A stretch of 9,988 nt of DNA from an uncultured Eubacteriales bacterium (GTDB lineage: Bacteria; Bacillota; Clostridia; Christensenellales; QALW01). Each line of letters begins with the position of its first letter. The first letter of the stretch is position 1. The DNA lies in assembly GCA_900552055.1 (NCBI GenBank), contig URYI01000071.1, positions 1 to 9,988 on the forward strand. Reading direction: 5' to 3'. Positions 1 to 5,880 of the stretch are shown here, piece after piece. A program made the translations under genes and the position numbers. The notes beneath the pieces were generated by a model that saw only the letters and a list, made by a program, of their open reading frames with translations, did no database searches and was not told the origin of the DNA.

Positions 1-39
1 TTAGCCTGATAAAAAATATATAAATATTTTAATCTTTGC

Positions 40-76
40 AAATCGCCGCGCAGATAAAACTGCGGGCGGTTTTTTT
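40..76 (+). terminator. Intrinsic terminator of an upstream + strand unit
   Basis: The arm at 40-53 pairs with 60-72 through 13 base pairs, one of them G-U, with a single bulged G at 48 and a 6-base ATAAAA loop. A run of seven T at 70-76 follows directly. The T run lies on the + strand side only, so it ends transcription arriving from the left. In Bacillus and many Clostridia the gene before spoVA is sigF (spoIIA operon), so it may close that operon. That identity is inference, because the gene lies outside the window. Confidence 0.82.
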
Positions 77-155
77 ATTCAATTTATAATTTAACGGTTA
101 AATTTGCTTAGGTCAGTAAATAATAAACAAAAGATTGATTGGAGACTGTAAAATA

Positions 156-434
156 ATGAAAAAGCCAATGAAAGCTTTTACAGCTGCGGTATTTATAATA
201 TCCCTGCTGATATTGGCGCTGGTTTATCATAACGAATTAAATCCCAAAACTGCCGGCGGGTTTTACTGCTGGGCGGCCTCCAGTGAAAGGAAGAACTGTA
301 TGGATAATCAGAACAGAGAGCACAGCATTAATCAAAATATGTTTTTTTACGGAAATAATCCTGATGAAAAGGAATCGTATGTAAAGGGCTTTGCTGCCAG
401 AGAGGAGAGAAAAGAAGAGAATGAAAAAGAGTGA
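156..434 (+). CDS. Small single-pass membrane protein upstream of spoVAC, function unknown
   Basis: I do not recognise this 92-residue protein. A hydrophobic stretch at about residues 8-26 (FTAAVFIISLLILALVY) after three N-terminal lysines suggests one membrane anchor or an uncleaved signal. The rest is hydrophilic, with a very charged, Glu/Lys/Arg-rich tail. ATG 156 was chosen because GGAGA at 141-145 lies 10 bases before it. An in-frame TTG at 135 would precede that site and is less likely. The end overlaps the start of spoVAC by 14 bases in another frame, so translation of the two is probably coupled and the gene likely belongs to the spoVA unit. It shows no similarity I can see to SpoVAA or SpoVAB. 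The charged tail could simply be a by-product of the purine-rich SpoVAC ribosome site, so the gene is likely but not certain. Confidence 0.6.
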   Translation: MKKPMKAFTAAVFIISLLILALVYHNELNPKTAGGFYCWAASSERKNCMDNQNREHSINQNMFFYGNNPDEKESYVKGFAAREERKEENEKE

Positions 435-894
435 AATGTCGCCCGACCAGCTGGCATATAACGAATTTGTAGAAAAAATCTCTCCAAAATCGCATATGGG
501 CCGGGACTGCTTCAGAGCTTTCTGGGTAGGCGGGTTTATATGCGCTATAGGGCAGGGGATAGCCGAACTGCTTATTAACCTGGTTAATCTTGAGCAAAAA
601 ACCGCGCTTGCATATACATCAATAATATTAGTTTTTCTGGGAGCAACGCTTACAGGTATAGGCATATATGACGTTATAGGCAAATATGCCGGCGCGGGCA
701 GCGTGGTACCCATAACGGGCTTTTCCAACAGTGTGGTAGCGCCTGCTATGGAATTTAAGCCTGAAGGCCTGATTATGGGCATAGGAGGCAAACTGTTTAC
801 AGTTGCCGGACCGGTTCTGGTTTACGGCATATCCTCCTCCATAATAGTGGGCATTATATATTGGATTGCCGGACTTATTGCGGGAGGCAGATGA
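421..894 (+). CDS. spoVAC: Stage V sporulation protein AC
   Basis: A polytopic membrane protein of the SpoVA complex in the inner forespore membrane. It takes part in uptake of Ca-dipicolinic acid (DPA) during sporulation and its release at germination; the Bacillus subtilis protein has been described as a mechanosensitive channel. The 157 residues are the usual length. Family hallmarks are AFWVGGFICAIGQ (about 33-45) and GIYDVIGKYAGAG followed by VPITGFSNSVVAPAMEFK (about 81-113). Hydrophobic segments lie near 33-53, 66-84, 94-110 and 124-152. ATG 421 fits the family N-terminus (short charged leader, then SPDQLAY). AGGAGA at 403-408 is 12 bases upstream, with a closer AAGAGA at 415-420. The stop overlaps the start region of spoVAD, as expected for a co-translated operon. 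Confidence 0.95.
   Translation: MKKSEMSPDQLAYNEFVEKISPKSHMGRDCFRAFWVGGFICAIGQGIAELLINLVNLEQKTALAYTSIILVFLGATLTGIGIYDVIGKYAGAGSVVPITGFSNSVVAPAMEFKPEGLIMGIGGKLFTVAGPVLVYGISSSIIVGIIYWIAGLIAGGR
882..887 (+). promoter_or_regulatory. Ribosome binding site deciding the spoVAD start
   Basis: GGGAGG lies inside the last codons of spoVAC. Two consecutive ATG codons follow, at 891 and 894. The site is only 3 bases from the first and 6 from the second, so ATG 894 is preferred; the two proteins would differ by one methionine. Confidence 0.7.
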
Positions 895-1907
895 TGGGAA
901 GGAAATTAGGAAAACAAACCTTTGCCTTTGATAAGCCCATATATTATATAGGCGCGTATTCGGTTGTAGGGGATAAAGAGGGCGAGGGACCGCTGGGAAA
1001 AGGCTTTGACGTTATAATGCCCGACTGCAAATGGGGTGAAAAATCCTTTGAAAAAGCCGAGCGCAAGATGTTTAAAACGGCTATGGAAGGATGTGTGAAA
1101 ATAGCAGGCTGTAATATGAGCGATGTGGATATGGTAATAGGCGGCGATCTTTTAAATCAGATAATTAGCGCTTCTTTTGCCGTTGCAGACTTTGAAGGGT
1201 CGTATGTGGGGGTATACGGCGCCTGCTCAACTATGGCCGAGAGCTTATTGGTGGGCGGCTGTATGATAGACGGCGGCTTTGCGGAGAAAACGGTCTGCGT
1301 TACCAGCTCGCATTTCTGCTCGGCAGAGAGACAGTACCGTTTTCCCCTGGAAATGGGCGCTCAAAGGACGCCTACTGCTCAATGGACGGTAACGGGGGCA
1401 GGAGGAGCGCTTTTAAGCTCGTGCGGGCAGGGGCCTGTTTTAGAGAGCGGTACTTTTGGAACGGTAATAGATATGGGAGTAAGCGACGTCAATAATATGG
1501 GCGCGGCTATGGCTCCGGCCGCTTCCAGCACTATATGCGCGCATTTTGAGGCGACCAAAACTACTCCGGAGGATTATGACCTGATTCTAACTGGGGATCT
1601 GGGCATGCTGGGCAAGGAATTAGCCACTGAGCTTATCAGACGCTCAGGTTATGAAATAGCCGGGAAAATAGAGGACTGCGGCTGTTTGATTTTCGATGAG
1701 TCGCAGGACGTTCACATGGGGGGAAGCGGCTGCGGCTGTTCGGCGTCTGTGCTTAACAGCGAGATATATAAGAAACTGAGAGACGGCACCTATAAAAAAA
1801 TACTGTTTGTTGCTACAGGAGCGCTGTTGAGCCTTACCAGCAGCATGCAGGGGGACAGCGTTCCTTCCATAGCGCACGCAGTTTGCATAAGGGGGGAAAA
1901 CGCATGA
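894..1907 (+). CDS. spoVAD: Stage V sporulation protein AD (DPA-binding, thiolase fold)
   Basis: The peripheral, DPA-binding subunit of the SpoVA complex on the inner forespore membrane. The family has a thiolase/ketoacyl-synthase-like fold but is not known as a thiolase. The 337 residues match the normal length. Recognisable blocks are LGKQTFAFDKPIYYIGAYSV near the N-terminus, GDKEGEGPLGKGFD (26-39), the nucleophile-elbow-like GACSTMAES (109-117), SSHFCSAERQYRFPLE (138-153), TGAGG (167-171) and a Cys/Gly-rich segment GGSGCGCSA near 276-284. No strong membrane span is seen, in keeping with a peripheral protein. The start uses the second of two adjacent ATGs (see the ribosome site at 882). Its TGA stop overlaps the spoVAE start codon as ATGA. 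Confidence 0.97.
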   Translation: MGRKLGKQTFAFDKPIYYIGAYSVVGDKEGEGPLGKGFDVIMPDCKWGEKSFEKAERKMFKTAMEGCVKIAGCNMSDVDMVIGGDLLNQIISASFAVADFEGSYVGVYGACSTMAESLLVGGCMIDGGFAEKTVCVTSSHFCSAERQYRFPLEMGAQRTPTAQWTVTGAGGALLSSCGQGPVLESGTFGTVIDMGVSDVNNMGAAMAPAASSTICAHFEATKTTPEDYDLILTGDLGMLGKELATELIRRSGYEIAGKIEDCGCLIFDESQDVHMGGSGCGCSASVLNSEIYKKLRDGTYKKILFVATGALLSLTSSMQGDSVPSIAHAVCIRGENA

Positions 1908-2266
1908 TATGGGATTTTGTAAAAGCCTTTTTGGTGGGCGGCTTTATATGTATGATCTGCCAGATAATAATTGACCGCACTAAGCTGACTCCGGCCAGGA
2001 TACTGGTGGGGCTGGTTACATCAGGCGTTATATTAAGCGCTGTTGGAATTTATAAGCCCTTTGCCGAATGGGCGGGCGCGGGCGCCACAGTGCCTCTATT
2101 AGGTTTTGGGCATTCCCTGGCTCAGGGAGCTATTGAGGGGGCCAAAGAGAATGGTTTGCTGGGCGCCTTTACAGGCGGGATAACCGCGACGGCCGGCGGT
2201 ATAGCGGCGGCAGTATTTTTCGGCTATGTAAACGCCCTGATTTTCAGCTCCAGAGAGAAAAAATAA
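1904..2266 (+). CDS. spoVAE: Stage V sporulation protein AE
   Basis: The third core SpoVA membrane protein, acting with SpoVAC and SpoVAD in DPA transport. It has 120 residues, the usual length for the SpoVAE (AEb) type. It is visibly a paralogue of SpoVAC: AFLVGGFICMICQ (8-20) matches AFWVGGFICAIGQ, and GIYKPFAEWAGAGATVPLLG (48-67) matches the SpoVAC GIYDVIGKYAGAG/VPITG block. Hydrophobic segments lie at about 5-24, 32-50, 60-75 and 88-113. ATG 1904 overlaps the spoVAD stop (ATGA), with a run of six G at 1891-1896 as the ribosome site. It ends the cluster; a terminator follows 60 bases later. Confidence 0.95.
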   Translation: MIWDFVKAFLVGGFICMICQIIIDRTKLTPARILVGLVTSGVILSAVGIYKPFAEWAGAGATVPLLGFGHSLAQGAIEGAKENGLLGAFTGGITATAGGIAAAVFFGYVNALIFSSREKK

Positions 2267-2329
2267 TATTCTTATTGGTCGGAAAGGCAGCATCTGTTAA
2301 TAAAAGGCAATATTTTAGTTTTGTATTAA

Positions 2330-2368
2330 AAGGAGCGGGCGGAAGGATATTTCCGCTCTTTCTTTCTA
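2330..2368 (+). terminator. Intrinsic terminator of the spoVA cluster
   Basis: GCGGAA/TTCCGC closes a 6-base GGATAT loop (2339-2356). The stem extends outward through a G-U and a G-C pair and, after one mismatch, a purine-rich/pyrimidine-rich stretch, 2330-2335 against 2360-2365. A T-rich tail (CTTTCTTTC) follows or forms part of the lower stem. The position, about 60 bases after spoVAE, fits an operon end. Confidence 0.65.
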
Positions 2369-2485
2369 TTTCTGCAATAAAAAATTAATGCCGCTGAAAT
2401 TTCAATTACCAGTTTTCCAAATCAGTATCGTCCGAATATGTCGATAATTATTTTAAATATTATTTTAATTTTTTCATTTTAGCTC
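2369..2485. other. AT-rich intergenic stretch, nothing recognised
   Basis: The gap between spoVAE (ends 2266) and the next start (2571) is 304 bases. Besides the terminator before it and the promoter after it, I see only AT-rich sequence here, with no RNA gene, no strong hairpin and no open frame of note. The strong drop in GC begins in this stretch. Confidence 0.5.
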
Positions 2486-2513
2486 TTGATTTTTAAAAAA
2501 ATAATGTTATAAT
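2486..2513 (+). promoter_or_regulatory. Sigma-A type promoter with extended -10
   Basis: TTGATT (2486-2491) is the -35 element. After a 16-base spacer comes a perfect TATAAT (2508-2513), preceded by TGT (2505-2507), an extended -10. Transcription would start near 2520, about 50 bases before the start at 2571. It gives the accessory gene pair a vegetative-type promoter of its own, independent of the spoVA cluster. Confidence 0.75.
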
Positions 2514-2570
2514 TAGTTAAAGCACGATATTTTAAAAGCATTATATTTTATTATTTTGGGAGTGGTAAAT

Positions 2571-2849
2571 ATGGAGAGCATAAGGCATTCAGTTATTCTT
2601 GAATTGTTAATTGTAATATTGATTGTTGTTTTTTTGAATCCGCTGAATTCCAATGCTGATAATATGTTAAACGAGACGGAACAGGCCGGTTCCAGATTAA
2701 GCATGCTTACTGCCGACTATATGCCGGATGAATTAAAAGAATGGGTTGCCGGTGAAGAGAACTCACAAATATTTATTGATTATGAGGATGCCGAAAAGCT
2801 GAATAAAGGCTTAAAGAGTTTACCTTTGCGGGTGATACTCAGTCTGTAG
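2571..2849 (+). CDS. N-terminal part of frameshifted secreted ricin-lectin protein
   Basis: The 92 codons of this frame carry the start of the large protein whose main part lies at 2912-4972. ATG 2571 has GGGAG at 2558-2562, 8 bases upstream, and a strong promoter before it. Residues 8-25 are a hydrophobic core (VILELLIVILIVVFLNPL), and SNA-D at 27-30 is a plausible signal-peptidase site, so the product is directed out of the cell. Residues up to about 82 (IDYEDAEKLNKGLK) are sensible sequence. The last ten (SLPLRVILSL) are out-of-frame nonsense before the TAG. In the -1 frame the text continues as EFTFAGDTQSVAEYPNAFG, which is what the family has at this point. As it stands this fragment alone would be a short secreted stub. 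Confidence 0.7.
   Translation: MESIRHSVILELLIVILIVVFLNPLNSNADNMLNETEQAGSRLSMLTADYMPDELKEWVAGEENSQIFIDYEDAEKLNKGLKSLPLRVILSL
2810..2816 (+). other. Site of -1 frame change in the secreted protein gene
   Basis: Reading frame 1 gives Gly-Leu-Lys as GGC TTA AAG. The -1 frame reads CTT AAA GAG, Leu-Lys-Glu. The two frames therefore agree in amino acids (Leu-Lys) exactly where the join must occur. Adding one A to the AAA run (TTA AAA GAG) would restore a single continuous frame of 800 codons. So a one-base loss in the A run, natural or from sequencing, explains it most simply. CTTAAAG is only loosely like a bacterial -1 slippery heptamer, because the first three bases are not identical. Confidence 0.65.
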
Positions 2850-2911
2850 CAGAATACCCAAATGCTTTTGGAGAGGGCGCGCATCTTCAGTATGCTGCAA
2901 TTAACGGTGGA

Positions 2912-4972
2912 TTGAAGGAAAACATATTGCTTGAGGGATACAAAGGAAATATTTTTGAATTTAAATTAAGTATTCCGGGTCATTATGCTATTTTGTCCGA
3001 CCGCGGCGTAAAAGTAAATATATATTCATATGCAGAACCGGATGGCGGCCCTAAATATGTAATAAGCCAGCCATATGCTCTTGATTCCTATCAGGGAGAG
3101 CCGGATGGGAAGGCGCATGTTGGCTTTGATAATAGATATGAATTGGTTCAGACTGCTGATTCGGAATATATACTGCGTATGATAATAGATAAAGAGTTTT
3201 TAACGAGTGAAGATACTGTTTATCCGGTATTAATTGACCCTACTGTGGCCTATGCTTCGAGCGGCAGCATTGAAGATACATATGTCTGCGAGGCAAACGG
3301 CATAAAATATAATAATGACAGCCTTTTGCGTTTGGGAGCTGATTCAAATCCTCTGTATGGCCGCATGTCCATATATGCAAAGAATACTTTTATGTGGTAT
3401 TTCAGGTATATTCGGCCGGAGAATATAGTTTCGGCCAAATATAAAACTCGGAGAGTTGGTACTGCTACGGCTTCAGGAATGAACGTATCTGTTTATGATT
3501 GTACGATAGCACATGCTGTTAATCAGGTTACCTACAGCCAGCTTGAGAATAGTACGGGCGCGTTCCAAAGCAGCGCCGTATTGGATATGGCGCATACGCT
3601 CTGTGAGTTTAACGTAACTTCTCTAACTAAACAATGGCTTAAAAATTTGCTGAACGAGGGAGGAAAATCTTACAGCTATGGCTTTATAATAAAAGCTGCT
3701 TCGGGTACAAACGGCTATATGTGCCTGCGCGCGGCGGATGATCCTGCCGGAAACTATCCTTGTTTTGAAATAACCTATAATGAAGATACCTCTGTCAACG
3801 ACGGAACATATTATATAAGGAACAAGCAAAGCGGGCAGTATTTGGATGTATATAATCTGGGTACTGCACCGGGCACCAGTATAATACAATTTCCCTTTAA
3901 CGGCGGGGACAATCAAATGTGGCAGATTACTCATCAAAATAATGGCCTTTATACAATTCGTCCCAAACATGCTCCCAGTATGTATCTTCAGGTAAGCGGC
4001 GGAACCAATGTGGATAACAGCCAGGTTATTCAAGGCGCCTATAATCCCCAATATCCTTATTATAACTGGTGGCGCCTTATAAAAAACGCTAACGGAACTT
4101 ACCGCTTAATCCCATATATCTCCACCATTCTTGCACTGGACAATAACGGCTCCGGCGCCAACAGCGCAAATATCCTTATAGGGGATTATTACGGCTATGC
4201 TTATCAGCAGTGGGAACTGCTGCCTGCTGTTTTTGTTTCAGATGGAGAAAAGTCAATTTGCTATACTACGGCTGTAACAGAGCCTACAATACCTATAGGT
4301 ATTTATGATGCTTTAGATACTATAGAAATGGAATATAATGTTTGGCCTGCAGAAAACCAATCAGTATATTATGGATGGTCTGAGCAGGACAGATACGATG
4401 CTGTACAAACTTTGGTAGAAAATGCTTATGGAGTTGTTATAGGCGGTGCTGTTATTTATGGGGAAGATGGTGCATCAGATTGCTTAGAGCACTTTTTGCA
4501 AAATACAGGGGCACCCTATAATATAGATTTTAAGGGGATGAATAATGAAGATCCAAGTGCTATAATTAGCAGAAAAGTGGATATAAACAAGGCGCTGGAA
4601 GCGGCAGAATTATTAGCTGTTTCTAATCAGTCGGTAACTTTTTGCAGCATGCAGGAAAGTTCTCATAGTGCTACGGATGGCAATTGGTATTATGCTATTC
4701 ATTCTTATTCTACTAAGGTGAAATGTACTGTTTTCAAAGGAAGTACTAATAATTATACGGCAACAATTCAATATTATTTGTATGACGTTTATGATTGGGA
4801 TAAAAGTAATTTTAATAAAATAGCGGGGCTGGTATCTCCTAGGGATCTCTGGGAAATACAATATGCAGGCCGGGGGAAAGGTTACTATGTTTATGGGATC
4901 AATACTCTTAATGTAACTTGGTCGCAGGGGCAGCGATGGGATACAGGGGCTGTTATAAGTGATGTCAGTTAG
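2912..4972 (+). CDS. Large secreted protein: DNRLRE-type region, ricin B-type trefoil and unknown C-terminal domain
   Basis: This is the main part of an approximately 800-residue exported protein whose signal peptide is in another frame (2571-2849). The frame is open from 2807. TTG 2912 is only its first start-like codon and has no ribosome site at usable spacing, so independent translation is doubtful. Numbered from TTG 2912, residues 1-112 resemble the leader of wall-associated/RHS-type proteins, with LKENILLEGYKGN and ending VYPVLIDPTV. About 113-290 look like a DNRLRE-type module (SIEDTYV, SLLRLG, then VTSLTKQWL and GFIIKA). About 295-438 form a ricin-type beta-trefoil, with three repeats of about 49 residues ending QMW (335-337), NWW (385-387) and QQW (432-434), suggesting carbohydrate binding. 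About 440-686 are a compact domain I cannot name (YGWSEQDRYDA, DCLEHFLQNTGAPYNIDF, NWYYAIHSYS, YDVYDWDKS, and C-terminal YYVYGINTLNVTWSQGQRW). No RHS/YD repeats or sortase motif are seen. Base use is more AT-rich than in the neighbours. Confidence 0.8.
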   Translation: MKENILLEGYKGNIFEFKLSIPGHYAILSDRGVKVNIYSYAEPDGGPKYVISQPYALDSYQGEPDGKAHVGFDNRYELVQTADSEYILRMIIDKEFLTSEDTVYPVLIDPTVAYASSGSIEDTYVCEANGIKYNNDSLLRLGADSNPLYGRMSIYAKNTFMWYFRYIRPENIVSAKYKTRRVGTATASGMNVSVYDCTIAHAVNQVTYSQLENSTGAFQSSAVLDMAHTLCEFNVTSLTKQWLKNLLNEGGKSYSYGFIIKAASGTNGYMCLRAADDPAGNYPCFEITYNEDTSVNDGTYYIRNKQSGQYLDVYNLGTAPGTSIIQFPFNGGDNQMWQITHQNNGLYTIRPKHAPSMYLQVSGGTNVDNSQVIQGAYNPQYPYYNWWRLIKNANGTYRLIPYISTILALDNNGSGANSANILIGDYYGYAYQQWELLPAVFVSDGEKSICYTTAVTEPTIPIGIYDALDTIEMEYNVWPAENQSVYYGWSEQDRYDAVQTLVENAYGVVIGGAVIYGEDGASDCLEHFLQNTGAPYNIDFKGMNNEDPSAIISRKVDINKALEAAELLAVSNQSVTFCSMQESSHSATDGNWYYAIHSYSTKVKCTVFKGSTNNYTATIQYYLYDVYDWDKSNFNKIAGLVSPRDLWEIQYAGRGKGYYVYGINTLNVTWSQGQRWDTGAVISDVS

Positions 4973-4981
4973 GAGAGAAAA

Positions 4982-5590
4982 ATGGAAAAGGAAGATATTT
5001 TAAGGTATTTGCTTTATGTGGCGATAATTTTTATAATATGTTTTGCGTTAGTGTTTGCTATAGTCCGATGGTATACTAAAGAAGCATTAGATAATCTATT
5101 TGGAACTAAATACTATGAGCAGACAATTTTTGTTGATGAAGAGATAGGTATAGTTTCAAATGTATTGGGCGTGCAGGATGATATAATAGTCCCCAGGAGC
5201 TTGTTAACAGTTTTTGATGATGATTATCATCCGGTAAAACTGCTTTTTTCGGTTGAAGAGGGGAAAGAGAAGGAATTTGAAGCGTATGCTGCTGAGTATT
5301 ACGAGCGGATAGAGGTCAGCGACTATGTAGAGGGAATATACTATCAGGGGCAGGAATACAGAAAAAAATATATATATAATTTAGTGAGCTATTGGGGAGA
5401 AAAGCGTGGAGAGCCGTCCATAGGGATGGAAGCATATGAATCCAGTCAGGGGGAGATGCTTTATTTATGGTGGGATACAGATTGCGATGACGAGCCTCTT
5501 TTAAGCATGCCAAAGGGAGGGGGAGGCTTGGCGAAGATTACGCAGGAGCAGTCACAGGGCCGCAAATACCCGCTCCAGGAATATAAATAA
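4982..5590 (+). CDS. Membrane-anchored protein paired with the secreted protein, function unknown
   Basis: I do not recognise this 202-residue protein. One transmembrane segment spans about residues 9-29 (YLLYVAIIFIICFALVFAIV), followed by Arg-Trp and a soluble domain of about 170 residues rich in Tyr, Glu and Asp. The tail is Gly-rich, then polar (KGGGGLAKITQEQSQGRKYP). No signal-peptidase site is evident, so it is probably an N-terminal anchor; the side of the membrane cannot be settled by eye. The start is clear: AGGAGAG at 4971-4977 overlaps the stop codon of the upstream gene, and ATG follows 4 bases later. The 9-base gap and shared AT-rich composition mean the two genes were most likely acquired and are expressed together. 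The partner could be a protective (immunity-type) protein, a membrane receptor or an assembly factor; this is inference from position only. Confidence 0.85.
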   Translation: MEKEDILRYLLYVAIIFIICFALVFAIVRWYTKEALDNLFGTKYYEQTIFVDEEIGIVSNVLGVQDDIIVPRSLLTVFDDDYHPVKLLFSVEEGKEKEFEAYAAEYYERIEVSDYVEGIYYQGQEYRKKYIYNLVSYWGEKRGEPSIGMEAYESSQGEMLYLWWDTDCDDEPLLSMPKGGGGLAKITQEQSQGRKYPLQEYK

Positions 5591-5721
5591 TTGTACTGAA
5601 GAGAATTTTATAGTATGTTCCAATAATTTTATTTATAGAGAGGGGATAACGGTTTCATTGGGTAAATAATCAGGCCGGGGCAGTCTGGGGGAATAGATAT
5701 CTACTGTAATTAACTTTAAGA

Positions 5722-5778
5722 GGCCGGGCATGAATGCGCGCAGGGCGCATATGTTCACGCCGGGCCTTATTTATTTTT
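5722..5778 (+). terminator. Long imperfect hairpin with T-rich tail, terminator of the accessory pair
   Basis: The segmented stem pairs GGCC (5722-5725) with GGCC (5763-5766), GGC with GCC, TGAA with TTCA, and TGCGC with GCGCA around a small loop near 5740. Single mismatches and a TATG bulge separate the segments. TTATTTATTTTT follows at 5767-5778. It lies between the accessory pair and the rhaB promoter. The length and bulges are unusual for a simple terminator, so an additional RNA role is possible. Confidence 0.6.
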
Positions 5779-5795
5779 CTATCGGCAAATACTCA

Positions 5796-5824
5796 TTGTT
5801 AAGCCGGGAGTTTTCTGTTATAAT
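5796..5824 (+). promoter_or_regulatory. Sigma-A type promoter of the rhaB-mrnC-rlmB unit
   Basis: TTGTTA (5796-5801) is followed by 17 bases and a perfect TATAAT (5819-5824) with TGT directly before it (5816-5818), an extended -10. Transcription would begin near 5831, leaving a leader of about 50 bases before rhaB. No operator inverted repeat or catabolite-control (cre-like) site is obvious around it, so nothing here shows rhamnose control. Confidence 0.75.
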
Positions 5825-5880
5825 AAAGCAAAACATGGACGCAATGCGTTCGTTGAATCAGTTTGAACGGAGGAAGGAAT

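Noticed and set aside
96..125. Possible sigma-G promoter for the spoVA cluster
   Set aside because: AATAATA at 119-125 resembles a sigma-G -10, but the expected -35 position holds GTTAA, a poor match. It is expected biologically but not convincing in sequence.
237..791. 184-codon - strand frame opposite spoVAC
   Set aside because: It is antisense to a clear spoVAC gene with family motifs, with no ribosome site or recognisable domain.
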